Positions 21,088 to 29,979 are shown, counted from the first letter of the stretch. The stretch is 64,000 bases of DNA from Aromatoleum evansii (GCF_012910805.1 NZ_WTVK01000032.1:1-64000); one strand, 5' to 3'. Notes: generated from the letters alone by a model not told the origin. Numbers and translations: made by a program.

Positions 21088-21987
21088 ATGCAAAATCGTG
21101 TCCCCCTCAAGGCCGTGCAAGCCTTCGAAGCCGCTGCGCGGCTGTCTTCTTTTGCGCTTGCAGCAGAAGAACTGTTCGTGACGCCCTCCGCGGTGAGCCA
21201 CCAGATCAAGCTCCTGGAGGAGCAATTCGGGGTCCGTCTCTTCCACCGCGTGCACCGTGCGGTGGTCCTGACGGACGCCGGGCGGCGCTACGCGGAGGAG
21301 GTATCCGCAGCGTTCTCGCGCATCGACCTGGCCACCCGCGAGCTCGGGCGCACCGAAAAGAGCGACATCCTCACCGTGCATTCGACGCCCAGTTTCGCGA
21401 CGCAGTGGCTGATGCCGCGGCTGGCGCGGTTCAGCGCGGCCCATCCCGACATCGACGTGCGCCTGAACTCGTCCTACCCGCCACCGCCGGACCTGCTCAC
21501 GCAGGGCGTCGATATCGACATCCGCTGGGGCATGCGGCGACTGCAGCCGGCCGGCACCATGGTGCTGCTCTTTCCGCCCGAGACCATCGTGCCGCTGTGC
21601 ACGCCCGAACTCGCGAACGGCCCCCACCCGCTGCGCACGCCCGAGGACCTGCAGCACCACACCCTGATCCACAGCGAGGTCTGCCTCGTGAGCTGGCGCG
21701 ACTGGATGCGCCAGCATCGCAAGGTCAAGCTGGACATCTCCCGCGGCCTGCGCTTCGACCGCTCCTTCATGGCGATCAGCGCCGCGGTGGACGGCCTCGG
21801 CGTGTGCCTCGAAAGCCTGCTTCTCGTTCAGCGCGAGCTGGAGACCGGGCGCCTGGTCGCCCCCTTCGGCCTGGAGGGGCCCAAGGTCCAGAGCTACACC
21901 TTCAACCTGCTGAAATCGCGCGCCGAGCTGCCCAAGATCCGCAGCTTCCAGGACTGGATCTTCGGCGAACTGGAGAGGGTGGCGTGA
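21088..21987 (+). CDS. LysR-family regulator, GcvA-like
   Basis: A 299-residue LysR-type regulator. The winged helix-turn-helix near the N-terminus reads AAEELFVTPSAVSHQIKLLE, as in GcvA-type members, followed by an effector-binding domain. The ATG at 21088 puts the HTH at the usual distance; a GTG at 21061 would add nine residues. It is divergent from the split transketolase/SDR/TRAP operon and probably activates it in response to the pathway substrate. Confidence 0.9.
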   Translation: MQNRVPLKAVQAFEAAARLSSFALAAEELFVTPSAVSHQIKLLEEQFGVRLFHRVHRAVVLTDAGRRYAEEVSAAFSRIDLATRELGRTEKSDILTVHSTPSFATQWLMPRLARFSAAHPDIDVRLNSSYPPPPDLLTQGVDIDIRWGMRRLQPAGTMVLLFPPETIVPLCTPELANGPHPLRTPEDLQHHTLIHSEVCLVSWRDWMRQHRKVKLDISRGLRFDRSFMAISAAVDGLGVCLESLLLVQRELETGRLVAPFGLEGPKVQSYTFNLLKSRAELPKIRSFQDWIFGELERVA

Positions 21988-22043
21988 AGTTGGGAGTCCC
22001 CGCTGGTAACCGCCTGCAAGCTGTCCTATTAATGAAGCTCGGA

Positions 22044-22114
22044 CCGCCCGTATACGGGCGGAAGGTGCCCGCAGCCGGGGCACGGCAGCATTCACGGACG
22101 CGACGGCCGTGAAT
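22044..22114. promoter_or_regulatory. Two palindromes between lysR and the cupin gene
   Basis: CCGCCCGTATACGGGCGG (22044-22061) is a perfect 18-bp palindrome. ATTCACGG (22090-22097) pairs with CCGTGAAT (22107-22114) across nine bases. Neither has a T run. They could end the lysR transcript or act as operators for the cupin gene, which starts at 22134. Confidence 0.4.
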
Positions 22115-22133
22115 CGGTGCAGGAGCAGCGACC

Positions 22134-22685
22134 ATGTTCGACAAGGAACGGTTCATCCACGACTGCACGCACGCTGTGGCGGAAGGCCCGGCGGCGGTGC
22201 GCGAGATCGTCGCGGAGGCCGTCTCGGACGGCCCCTCGATCATCGCCGCGCTCGGCGCGCCCGCACATGCCGGCATCAACGCGTTGCTCCGCTCGCCCGA
22301 ACTCACGATCATCAATTTCGTGTGGGCCCCCTGCATGAGCCTGATGCCGCACAACCACTGGATGTTCTCGGTGGTCGGAATCTACGCGGGGCGCGAGGAC
22401 AACGTGTTCTGGCGCCGGTCCCCGCAGGGCATCGAGGCGTTCGGCGCGACTTCGCTGGGGGAAGGGGATGTCACCGCGCTCGAGCGTGACGCGATCCATT
22501 CGGTGCTCAACCCGATCGGCAAGATGAGCTGCGCAATCCACGTATATGGCGGCGATTTCTTCGCCCCGCCGCAGCAGCGCAGCATGTGGGATCACGAAAC
22601 GCTCGTCGAGGAGCCCTGGGAAGTGGAGAAGGTGAAAGCGCTGTTCGACCAGGCGGAATCCCGCTTCAACGCCTGGCACGCGTGA
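22134..22685 (+). CDS. Cupin-superfamily protein (cysteine-dioxygenase-like fold)
   Basis: A 183-residue double-stranded beta-helix protein. MPHNHWMFSVVGIYAG carries two metal-ligand histidines in an HxH pattern and AIHVYGGDFF about 70 residues later supplies a third, matching the family of predicted metal-dependent enzymes related to cysteine and thiol dioxygenases. GGAG upstream supports the start. It has no operon partner; its substrate is unknown. Confidence 0.8.
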   Translation: MFDKERFIHDCTHAVAEGPAAVREIVAEAVSDGPSIIAALGAPAHAGINALLRSPELTIINFVWAPCMSLMPHNHWMFSVVGIYAGREDNVFWRRSPQGIEAFGATSLGEGDVTALERDAIHSVLNPIGKMSCAIHVYGGDFFAPPQQRSMWDHETLVEEPWEVEKVKALFDQAESRFNAWHA

Positions 22686-22752
22686 CGCGAAGGCGGTCAC
22701 GTGCAGCTCCGGGCGTGCGAGAATCGCGCCCCCGTCTGCACGAGATGCCGCA

Positions 22753-23763
22753 ATGAGCCAGGTCCAGCACACCGTCACCCACCTCGTCGTCCACAAACTT
22801 CACCGCGCCGGCGAGAGCCCGGCGAGCGCCGAGCTGCGCGAGGGCGCGTGCCGTGTGGACGATGCCGCATTGCGCCTGGTCGAGCGCCTGTGCGGCCACT
22901 ACGCGGACCGCAGCAGCAGGGGCTACGGGCGCTTCGCGGAGGAGGCGGAGTCGGACACGCCCCTGCCGCGTCTCGTGCGCGAGCACGTCGTGGACAAGAG
23001 CCTCGACTTCGCCGCGCTGTCGCATCGCATGATGGACGCGCTGCGCCTGTGCGCGGACGAGGAAGGCGCGGAGGTCACGGGCTACGTCGTGATCGCGCGC
23101 ATCCTCGAAGGCTCGACCGACTGCCTGTGGATCGCCGTGGTCGGCGAGGCCGTCGGCAGCGCCGTCACCGGCGCGCTCGACATCGTCGACTGCCTGCATC
23201 TCGACTTCACGGCGCTGCCCGCAGTGGGGCGCATCGACCTCACCGGCTGGCAACGCGGCGACGAGCGCTACATCAGCTTCCTCAAGGGGCGCGGCGATGT
23301 CGCGCCCTGGTTCAAGCGCTTCCTCGGCTGTGGCGACGTCGTGATCGCGCTGAAGGAAACCAAGAAGCTCGTGCAGCGTCTCTCCGACTTCGCCGACACG
23401 CAGCGCCTCGAGGCGCCCGCGCGCGACGCGATGCTGGAACGCGCGCACGGCTACCTCGACGAGCTGGGCGAGGCCGGCTCGCCGCTCGCGCTCGATGAGA
23501 TCGCGCGCAAGGTGTGGCCCGAGCAGCCGGAGCGCCTTGACGCGGCCCTCTCGTCCGGCGAGGCGCCGCTCGCCAGCGGCTTCGTCCCCGACCGCCGCGC
23601 AATCCGCCCGCTGGTGCGTTTCCGTGCCGCCGGAGAGCAGTGGAAGCTGGAATTCGACCGCGCGAGCCTGCATTCGGGCGCCGTGCACTACGACCGCGCG
23701 AGCGACACGCTGGTGCTGTCGGGCCTGCCCGAGTACCTCAAGAAGATGCTGCAGGAGGAATGA
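22753..23763 (+). CDS. Nucleoid-associated protein, NdpA/YejK family
   Basis: A 336-residue protein resembling the 37-kDa nucleoid-associated family, with the motif FLKGRGDVAPWFKRFLGC and the usual C-terminal SGLPEYLKKML. Members associate with the nucleoid in enterobacteria, and some oppose or modulate phage and plasmid functions. It stands alone, converging on a methyltransferase gene with a 21-base gap. Confidence 0.85.
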   Translation: MSQVQHTVTHLVVHKLHRAGESPASAELREGACRVDDAALRLVERLCGHYADRSSRGYGRFAEEAESDTPLPRLVREHVVDKSLDFAALSHRMMDALRLCADEEGAEVTGYVVIARILEGSTDCLWIAVVGEAVGSAVTGALDIVDCLHLDFTALPAVGRIDLTGWQRGDERYISFLKGRGDVAPWFKRFLGCGDVVIALKETKKLVQRLSDFADTQRLEAPARDAMLERAHGYLDELGEAGSPLALDEIARKVWPEQPERLDAALSSGEAPLASGFVPDRRAIRPLVRFRAAGEQWKLEFDRASLHSGAVHYDRASDTLVLSGLPEYLKKMLQEE

Positions 23764-23784
23764 GGCGACAGCGCTCGCGCCGGC

Positions 23785-24936
23785 TCAGCGCGCGGCGAGG
23801 CGCCACAGCGACGTGACTTCCGCGGCGCGTGCCGCGTGCAGCGCATCGTCGGCGTCGCTCGCCTTGCCATGCCGGGGACGGGCGTCGAGCCTTCCCAGCA
23901 CCTGCAGGCCGCCCGCGTCGATCGCCGCGAGCAGCTCCTCGCGCGAGCGCAGGCCCAGATGCTCTGCGAGATCCGACAGGATCAGCCAGCCTTCCCCGCC
24001 GGGCGCGAGATGCGCCGCGAGGCCGGCGAGAAAGGCGCGCAGCATGCGGCTGTCGGGGTCGTACACGGCGTATTCGACGGGCGAGCTCGGGCGCGCCGGC
24101 ACCCACGGCGGGTTGCATACGACCAGCGCCGCGCGCCCCTCGGGGAACATGTCGGCCTGCACGACTTCGATCTGTCCCGCATAGCCGAGGCGCGCTATGT
24201 TCTCGCCCGCGCAGGCCAGCGCGCGCGGATCCTGGTCGGTCGCGACGATGTGTGCCACGCCACGGCGCGCGAGCACGGCGGCGATCACGCCGGTGCCGGT
24301 TCCCACGTCGAAGGCTGTCGCGTCACCCGTGAGGGCCGCGGGCAGGGGCGCCTGCGCGACGAGATCGACGTATTCGCCGCGCACCGGCGAGAACACGCCG
24401 TAATGCGGATGGATCGCCGCGCCAAGCGCCGGGATCGGCACGCCCTTCTTGCGCCACTCGTGCGCGCCGATCAGGCCCAGCAGTTCGCGCAGCGACGCGA
24501 CATAGGGTTCGTCGGCGGCGCCATAGGCTTCCGTGCAGGCCTGCCGCACGTCCGGCGCGCGGCGCAGCGGCAGGTCGTGGCCGGCCTCGAAGGGCAGCAG
24601 GAGCATGCCTAGCACCCGCGCGCGCTGCGCCTGCGCCTGGCGATGCAGGTGGAAGCTCTCGGTCGTGCTCTTCGCCGCGGCGGGCTTGCCGGGGCGGCGC
24701 GGCTTGCGCTCGATGCGCCGCGCCATCGCCTGCAGCAGCTGCTTCGCATTGTGGAAGTCGCCGCGGTACAGCAGCGCCGTGCCCTCGCACGCGAGCCGGT
24801 AGGCCTGGTCCGCGGGCGTCTGGTCGTCGACGAGCACGACCCGCCGCGGCGGCGGGCTGCCGCTTTCCGAGCGCCAGCGGGCCGAATGTGTCGCGCCGGT
24901 CTCATCCTGCCAGACGATTTGCGGGTGATCCTGCAT
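23785..24936 (-). CDS. Class I SAM-dependent methyltransferase (N5-glutamine/RNA type)
   Basis: A 383-residue protein with a C-terminal methyltransferase domain: FDVGTGTGVIAAVLARRG binds SAM and VCNPPWVP is the NPPW catalytic motif of enzymes that methylate planar nitrogens (PrmC, RsmC and relatives). About 200 residues precede the domain and contain no recognised motif beyond a basic KPRRPGKPAAAK stretch. The substrate, rRNA, protein or DNA, cannot be decided from sequence. Confidence 0.82.
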   Translation of the reverse strand: MQDHPQIVWQDETGATHSARWRSESGSPPPRRVVLVDDQTPADQAYRLACEGTALLYRGDFHNAKQLLQAMARRIERKPRRPGKPAAAKSTTESFHLHRQAQAQRARVLGMLLLPFEAGHDLPLRRAPDVRQACTEAYGAADEPYVASLRELLGLIGAHEWRKKGVPIPALGAAIHPHYGVFSPVRGEYVDLVAQAPLPAALTGDATAFDVGTGTGVIAAVLARRGVAHIVATDQDPRALACAGENIARLGYAGQIEVVQADMFPEGRAALVVCNPPWVPARPSSPVEYAVYDPDSRMLRAFLAGLAAHLAPGGEGWLILSDLAEHLGLRSREELLAAIDAGGLQVLGRLDARPRHGKASDADDALHAARAAEVTSLWRLAAR

Positions 24937-24982
24937 CGGTTTTCCTTGATAAGTGCGCCACCCGCGGGGCGCAGGGGCGGGG

Positions 24983-25474
24983 TCAGGCCTTGTCGGCCGA
25001 CCCGTGGGTCTCGGCGAAGCGCTTCTCGAGCTCCAGCCGCAGCGCCTTGCGCGCCTCCGCCGCCTCGAAACGCCGCTTCTCCTTCGGGCTGAACGGGCGC
25101 AGCGCCGGCACCGGCACCGGCTTGCCGTCGTCGTCGACGGCCACCATGGTGAAGAAGCAACTATTGGCGTGGCGCACTTCCTGGGTGCGGATGTTCTCCG
25201 CGACGACCTTGATGCCCACCTCCATCGACGACTTGCCGGTGTAGTTCACGCTCGCGAGGAAGGTCACGAGCTCACCCACCATGATGGGCTGGCGGAACAT
25301 CACCTGATCCACCGACAGCGTGACGACGTAGCGTGCGGCGTAGCGGCTCGCGCAGGCGTAGGCAACCTGGTCGAGCAGCTTGAGCACGGCGCCGCCGTGC
25401 ACCTTGCCGGAGAAGTTCGCCATGTCCGGTGTCATCAGCACCGTCATCGTGAGTTGGTGTGCAGGAAGATCCAT
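24983..25474 (-). CDS. Acyl-CoA thioesterase, hotdog fold (YciA type)
   Basis: A 163-residue hotdog-fold thioesterase that hydrolyses acyl-CoA to free acid and CoA. VHGGAVLKLLDQVAYACASR contains the catalytic region and VDQVMFRQPI the second strand motif of the YciA/BACH group. The ATG at 25474 begins the recognisable domain; the longer open frame upstream adds only arginine- and proline-rich codons. It is a single-gene unit. Confidence 0.9.
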   Translation of the reverse strand: MDLPAHQLTMTVLMTPDMANFSGKVHGGAVLKLLDQVAYACASRYAARYVVTLSVDQVMFRQPIMVGELVTFLASVNYTGKSSMEVGIKVVAENIRTQEVRHANSCFFTMVAVDDDGKPVPVPALRPFSPKEKRRFEAAEARKALRLELEKRFAETHGSADKA

Positions 25475-25609
25475 CTCTGTTCTCGTCGGGGTTCGGGGGC
25501 GCGCCCTGTGCTCAGGGTCTGTCGGCGCATTGGCGCCAGCGGCGATTCTGAGCGCTCGCGCCGGGCGACGCAAACCCGCATGCGTCCCCGACGCGCTGCG
25601 TTGCGAGGA

Positions 25610-26095
25610 TTACCAGAACTTCCACCACCACTTCTTTTTCTGCATCGTCGTCTTCACCTCTTCGGACCACTCCGAATAGCCCTTCAGGTCGGTGTTGCGG
25701 ACGAAGTGGTTGCCGAAGCGCTTGTCGCTCTCGTTGATGTGTTTCGTCAGCCACACCTGCAGGAAGTGCAGCAGTTCGAAACTGATCGAGGCCTGGCCGC
25801 TGTCGAGCTTGTCCTGCAGCGACTTGACCTGGGCGATGAGGTCTTCGTGCTGCTGCTTGTGCAGTTCGAGACCGGGATAATGCGACACTCGCATCAGGCT
25901 CTCTTCCAGCAGGAAGTGGGTGCGCGTGTATTCCGCCAGCTGGTCGAGGATCGCGCGACAGGCCTGGCTGCCCTTGTGGTCGCGGATCGCGGCGTGCAGC
26001 TGGTTGAGCAGATCGACCAGCGTGCGATGCTGTTCGTCGATCTCCTGGATGCCGACGTTGAAGCTGTCGGACCACTCGAACAGGACTTGACTCAT
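25610..26095 (-). CDS. Bacteriohemerythrin
   Basis: A 161-residue hemerythrin-like oxygen-binding protein. All seven di-iron ligands are in place: His23, His60, Glu64, His79, His83, His119 and Asp124. The C-terminal tail [11 protein letters not shown] is strikingly basic and tryptophan-rich. The family binds or senses O2 in the cytoplasm and is common in microaerobic and denitrifying bacteria. The ATG at 26095 begins [10 protein letters not shown], the standard N-terminus. Confidence 0.94.
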   Translation of the reverse strand: MSQVLFEWSDSFNVGIQEIDEQHRTLVDLLNQLHAAIRDHKGSQACRAILDQLAEYTRTHFLLEESLMRVSHYPGLELHKQQHEDLIAQVKSLQDKLDSGQASISFELLHFLQVWLTKHINESDKRFGNHFVRNTDLKGYSEWSEEVKTTMQKKKWWWKFW

Positions 26096-26330
26096 TAGTG
26101 CTCTCCGTACGACGTTGGAATTGTTGTGCGGGTCCGGCGGAGACGGGGCGGCGCCGCTACCGGATCGGCATCGCCCGATTATGCTCCGGGGGAAGGTGAC
26201 TGTCATGCCGCGAGGCGCGATCCGAATGGCGCCGCAATGCTGGCGTGGTGCGGAGAAGTCCGCGACAATCGCCGCTCCGCGGGGCGTTCGCCCCTTGTCG
26301 CTTTTCCTGCCGTTTGCCGAGGACACCGCG

Positions 26331-27110
26331 ATGCCCAGGTTTGCCGCCAACCTGACGATGATGTTCAACGAGCAGCCGTTTCCGCAGCGTTTCGCCGCCG
26401 CCGCGCGTGCCGGTTTCGCGGCCGTCGAGTTCCTCTTCCCCTACGAACACGCGCCGGCCGAGGTCGCAGCGTGGCTGCAAGACAACAGACTCGCCAACGT
26501 ACTCTTCAACATGCCGCCGGGCGACTGGGCCGCGGGCGAGCGCGGCCTCGCGTCGCTGCCGGGGCGCGAGGCGGAATTCCGCGCGGGTGTCGCGCGCGGG
26601 CTCGAATACGCGCAGGCGCTCGGGACGCCTTGCCTGCACGTGATGGCAGGCCTGGCCGTGCCCGGCGTTGCGCCCGGCGTGCAGCGCGCCCTGTACGTCG
26701 ACAACCTGCGCCATGCGGCGCGGGCTGCTGCGCAGCACGGCGTCAAGGTGCTGATCGAGCCGATCAACACGCGCGACATGCCGGGCTATTTCCTGAGCAC
26801 CCAGGCCGAGGCGCATGCGATCCGCGAGGAAGTCGGCGAGCCCAACCTGATGGTGCAGATGGACCTCTACCACGCCCAGATCATGGAAGGCGACATCGCC
26901 ACCAAGCTGCGCCGCTACCTGCCTCACATCGGCCACATACAGATCGCGGGCGTGCCGGCGCGCAATGAGCCGGACGACGGCGAACTCGACTACCGCTACC
27001 TCTTCCGCCTGCTCGACGAACTCGGCTACGCCGGCTGGGTCGGCTGCGAGTACCGGCCGCGCGGAAGGACCGAGGACGGACTGGGGTGGATGAGGGCGAA
27101 CGTGGACTGA
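26331..27110 (+). CDS. Hydroxypyruvate isomerase-family protein (Hyi/OtnI)
   Basis: A 259-residue xylose-isomerase-like TIM barrel. [12 protein letters not shown] is the usual N-terminus of this group; the conserved metal-site glutamate in [13 protein letters not shown] and [13 protein letters not shown] follow. Members interconvert hydroxypyruvate and tartronate semialdehyde or isomerise 2-oxo-tetronates. Neither glyoxylate carboligase nor tetronate kinase genes are beside it, so the exact substrate remains open. It is monocistronic. Confidence 0.88.
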   Translation: MPRFAANLTMMFNEQPFPQRFAAAARAGFAAVEFLFPYEHAPAEVAAWLQDNRLANVLFNMPPGDWAAGERGLASLPGREAEFRAGVARGLEYAQALGTPCLHVMAGLAVPGVAPGVQRALYVDNLRHAARAAAQHGVKVLIEPINTRDMPGYFLSTQAEAHAIREEVGEPNLMVQMDLYHAQIMEGDIATKLRRYLPHIGHIQIAGVPARNEPDDGELDYRYLFRLLDELGYAGWVGCEYRPRGRTEDGLGWMRANVD

Positions 27111-27272
27111 CGGGCGGGGGGCGTTCTGGTGGAATTGACCCATGCCGGTGGGGCGAATCGCGCAGCGGGGCGGCCACAGGCTCGCGGCTGCCTGCGGAGT
27201 CATGTCGCCGGATGTTGGCAAAAATCAATTAAAACAGTGGATTGAAGAAAATCTCTCCTCGCGGGGACGGGC

Positions 27273-27288
27273 TGGCACGCGCAGTGCA
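27273..27288 (+). promoter_or_regulatory. Sigma-54 (RpoN) type promoter
   Basis: TGGCACG (27273-27279), four spacer bases and GTGCA (27284-27288) match the -24/-12 consensus TGGCACG-N4-TTGCW with one mismatch; the five preceding bases CGGGC also fit the extended consensus. Transcription would start near 27299, leaving a leader of about 74 bases. The upstream stretch 27218-27251 is unusually A/T-rich and could bind IHF. Confidence 0.65.
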
Positions 27289-27372
27289 TAAGAGAAGTGT
27301 CGGGCAGCGCTCGACGACTCAGATCGTAATGGGCGTTCCGGCCCGTGCCCCAACCTCGACAGGAGAGACAAA

Positions 27373-27774
27373 ATGAAAACCTTTCCGCGCAAGCTTGCCG
27401 CAGCCATCATCGTCCTCGGATTCGCGACCACCGCGAGCTACGCAGCCACCGTGTCCGCCACCGCTCCAGCGCAAGGCAGCCAGGCAAGCGCGCCTGCCGC
27501 CCCGGTAACGATGCTGGCCAGGAAAGGGGCGGACGATGGCGCTCCCAAGCCCCGCCCCGATGACACCGGCTGCGACGATAACGGCACCGACATCTGCAAC
27601 GCGATCGTCGCGAAGAAGGGTGCGGACGATGGCGGAGGTCGCAAGCCGCGGCCCGACGATACCGGCTGCGATGATAACGGTACCGACATCTGCCATGCGG
27701 TCGTCGCCAAGAAGGGAGCCGACGACACCCATCCGGAGGATGAGTCGGAGTTCGAGACCGAGACAGTCGGCTGA
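27373..27774 (+). CDS. Small secreted cysteine-repeat protein, unknown function
   Basis: A 133-residue exported protein not recognised as any known family. Residues 1-24 form a signal peptide (cleavage near SYA-A). After an Ala/Pro/Ser linker there are two near-identical repeats, residues 51-81 and 82-113, each with KGADD, KPRPDDTG and CDDNGTDIC, and a third KGADD start at 114 that runs into an acidic tail. Cysteines 67, 75, 99 and 107 are two per repeat and would be able to form disulfides in the periplasm; the Asp-rich CDDNGTDIC could bind a metal. AGGAG lies seven bases upstream of the ATG. A sigma-54-type promoter precedes the gene. Confidence 0.8.
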   Translation: MKTFPRKLAAAIIVLGFATTASYAATVSATAPAQGSQASAPAAPVTMLARKGADDGAPKPRPDDTGCDDNGTDICNAIVAKKGADDGGGRKPRPDDTGCDDNGTDICHAVVAKKGADDTHPEDESEFETETVG

Positions 27775-27993
27775 GACCAAGTCGGCAGCGAGCTTCGCCG
27801 CATGACGGCGAGGCTCACCGGAAGTTTCCCCCCCCTTGCCGGAAGTGTCTCGCGCCAGCGCGGGCGCGTCCGGTGAGGGGGCAATGGTCTTCGAACGGCA
27901 AGGCGCATCGGGCGAACGCGACGGCACCCCCTTTCTCCGGCTATGCTTCGGTTTGAACATTCAACCGCATGGCCCGTCCGTCCCGTTCCCCGA

Positions 27994-29022
27994 ATGAGCT
28001 TCCGCATCGCAATCAACGGCTACGGCCGTATCGGCCGCTGCTTCCTGCGCGCCCTCCACGAATCGCCGCTGCGCCAGTCGCTATCCGTCGTCGCCATAAA
28101 CGAGCCGGCAGACATCGAGAGCATGGCCTATCTGACGCGCTTCGACTCGACCCACGGCTGTTTCCCCGGTACCGTCGGCATCCGTGACGGCTGCCTGCAC
28201 ATCGACGACCAGGACATCACCGTGACCCACGCGACGACGCCCGATGGCGTCGACTGGCGGGCCTTCGATGCCGACCTCCTCGTCGAGGCTTCCGGGCGCT
28301 ACCGCTACCGGCACGAACTCGAAGCCTTCCTCGGCGCCGGCTGTCCGCGCCTGCTGCTCTCGCACCCAGGTCACAGCGCCGCCGATGTCGATCGCACCGT
28401 CGTGTTCGGCATGAACCACGAGTCGCTCGAAGGCAACGAGCGCATCGTCTCCGCCGCCTCCTGCACCACCAATGCCGTCGTGCCCATCCTCGCGATCCTC
28501 GAGCAGGCATTCGGCATCGAGCACGCGCTGACCACGACGCTGCATTCGGTGATGAACGACCAGCCCGTGATCGACGGCTACCACGCCACCGACCTGCGCA
28601 TGACGCGCTCGGCGATGCAGTCGATGATCCCGGTCCAGACCGGCCTCGCGAAAGGCATCTCCCGCCTGCTGCCGGCGCTGGAAGGGCGCGTCGTCGCCAA
28701 GGCCATCCGCGTTCCCGTGCCGAACGTGTCGGCCATCGACCTGACGGTGACGCTCCGGCGCAACGCCACGGTCGAGACGATCAACCGCCTGATGCGCCGC
28801 GTAGCCGAGGAGGACCGCCACGGCGTGCTCGCGTACTCCGACGGCCCGCACGCGTCGGTGGACTTCAATCACAACGGCTTCTCCGCCATCGTCGACGGCA
28901 GCCAGACCCATGCGAGCGGGGAGCGGCTCGTGAACCTGATGCTGTGGTTCGACAACGAATGGGCCTTCTCGCGCCGCATGCTGGACGTCGCGGCATTCTG
29001 GGCGAAGCGGCTGGGGCGCTGA
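27994..29022 (+). CDS. epd: D-erythrose-4-phosphate dehydrogenase (Epd)
   Basis: A 342-residue member of the GAPDH superfamily, NAD motif INGYGRIGR at the N-terminus and catalytic Cys in ASCTTN. The stretches LLSHPG, HSVMNDQPVIDGYH, VDFNHNGFSAIVDG and WFDNEWAFSRRMLD follow E. coli Epd rather than glycolytic GAPDH. Epd oxidises erythrose 4-phosphate to 4-phosphoerythronate, the first step toward pyridoxal phosphate. Glycolytic pgk and fba are not adjacent. Start at 27994 is chosen because the domain begins there. Confidence 0.88.
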   Translation: MSFRIAINGYGRIGRCFLRALHESPLRQSLSVVAINEPADIESMAYLTRFDSTHGCFPGTVGIRDGCLHIDDQDITVTHATTPDGVDWRAFDADLLVEASGRYRYRHELEAFLGAGCPRLLLSHPGHSAADVDRTVVFGMNHESLEGNERIVSAASCTTNAVVPILAILEQAFGIEHALTTTLHSVMNDQPVIDGYHATDLRMTRSAMQSMIPVQTGLAKGISRLLPALEGRVVAKAIRVPVPNVSAIDLTVTLRRNATVETINRLMRRVAEEDRHGVLAYSDGPHASVDFNHNGFSAIVDGSQTHASGERLVNLMLWFDNEWAFSRRMLDVAAFWAKRLGR

Positions 29023-29124
29023 GCGTCGCGCCGCCGTCTGCACGGCGCGGCGAATGTGCAGTGCATCGACTATTCTGGATGGGCACGCCGCATTCTGCGG
29101 CCGCAACCATTCACGGAGTGTCGT

Positions 29125-29388
29125 GTGGCAAGCAAATACTTTTGCCTGGTGCTGACGCCGGACGGGCTTTCCGAACTGGCGCCGGTCCTGAAGGACTATC
29201 TGCACGAAGGCCCCATCGGCACCTACCTGTACTGCCGGGAGGCCGACCCGGGGCGCAACTACTTCCATGTGGTCGCGGAATGCGTCAAGGACAACCGCCC
29301 GACGATCGAATCCGAGGCTTTCATCCCGCACCGTTTCGTCAAGGTCGTCATCTCCAGTCCGGACCGCAAGCACATCGGCTTCCTCTGA
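29125..29388 (+). CDS. Small conserved-looking hypothetical protein
   Basis: An 87-residue protein starting at GTG 29125 with GGAG six bases upstream (an ATG at 29056 is possible but less convincing). No signal peptide, membrane segment or known motif is visible. It has several aromatic and charged residues, with CREADPGRNYFHVVAE in the middle, and looks like a compact soluble alpha/beta protein. It ends six bases before ridA on the same strand and is probably cotranscribed with it. Confidence 0.65.
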   Translation: MASKYFCLVLTPDGLSELAPVLKDYLHEGPIGTYLYCREADPGRNYFHVVAECVKDNRPTIESEAFIPHRFVKVVISSPDRKHIGFL

Positions 29389-29394
29389 CTGCGC

Positions 29395-29793
29395 ATGACC
29401 AAGCGGATCGTCCTCATCAAGGACGCCCCCACTCCTGTCGGCCCGTATTCGCAGGGCGTAATCATGGATGGGTGGGTCTGGACCTCCGGGCAAGTCGGCT
29501 TGAATCCGGCCACGGGGGAACTGGTTGGCCCTGACGTGGCGACGCAAGCCAATCAGGCGCTGCACAACATCGAGGCGATCCTGCGCGCGGCTGGATCCAG
29601 CCTGAACCAGGTTGTCCGCGTGACCGTCTTCCTGACGAACATGGACGACTTTTCCGCCGTGAATGCCGTGTATGCCAACTACTTTGCGACGGATTTCCCG
29701 GCGCGCTCGTGCGTGGAAGTCTCGCGCCTGCCGCTCGGTGCCCTGGTCGAGATCGATGCGATGGCCAGGGTGAATCGCCTTGCGTCTCGATAG
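29395..29793 (+). CDS. ridA: RidA-family enamine/imine deaminase
   Basis: A 132-residue RidA (YjgF/UK114) protein. PTPVGPYSQGV near residue 15, TSGQVGLNP and the C-terminal PARSCVEVSRLPLGALVEIDAMA are family signatures; the arginine in PARSCVEV is the key catalytic residue. RidA hydrolyses reactive 2-aminoacrylate and related enamines to protect PLP enzymes. A strong terminator follows. Confidence 0.95.
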   Translation: MTKRIVLIKDAPTPVGPYSQGVIMDGWVWTSGQVGLNPATGELVGPDVATQANQALHNIEAILRAAGSSLNQVVRVTVFLTNMDDFSAVNAVYANYFATDFPARSCVEVSRLPLGALVEIDAMARVNRLASR

Positions 29794-29861
29794 CGCGTAT
29801 TCGCTCCATGCAACCCACTTGCCCGCACACAGGATCCGGGCGAAAGCGGGCAGGAAAGCAA

Positions 29862-29889
29862 AAAGCCCAGCCGGTGAGGGCTGGGCTTT
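29862..29889. terminator. Rho-independent terminator between ridA and tRNA-Met
   Basis: AAAGCCCAGC (29862-29871) pairs perfectly with GCTGGGCTTT (29880-29889) over an eight-base loop. A run of A residues precedes and T residues end the stem, so it can stop ridA transcription rightward and the tRNA transcript leftward. Confidence 0.85.
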
Positions 29890-29902
29890 CGCTTGGAAAT
29901 CG

Positions 29903-29979
29903 TGGTGGTGATGGGCAGAATCGAACTGCCGACCTATGGGTTATGAATCCATCGCTCTAACCGTCTGAGCTACATCACC
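29903..29979 (-). tRNA. tRNA-Met (CAT), elongator type
   Basis: On the minus strand a 77-base tRNA begins GGTGATGTAGCTCAG and ends CCCATCACCACCA with the CCA encoded. The acceptor stem GGTGATG/CATCACC is perfect, the anticodon loop is TTCATAA with CAT, and the T arm contains GTTCGATTC. The G1-C72 acceptor pair marks the elongator rather than the initiator. Confidence 0.96.
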
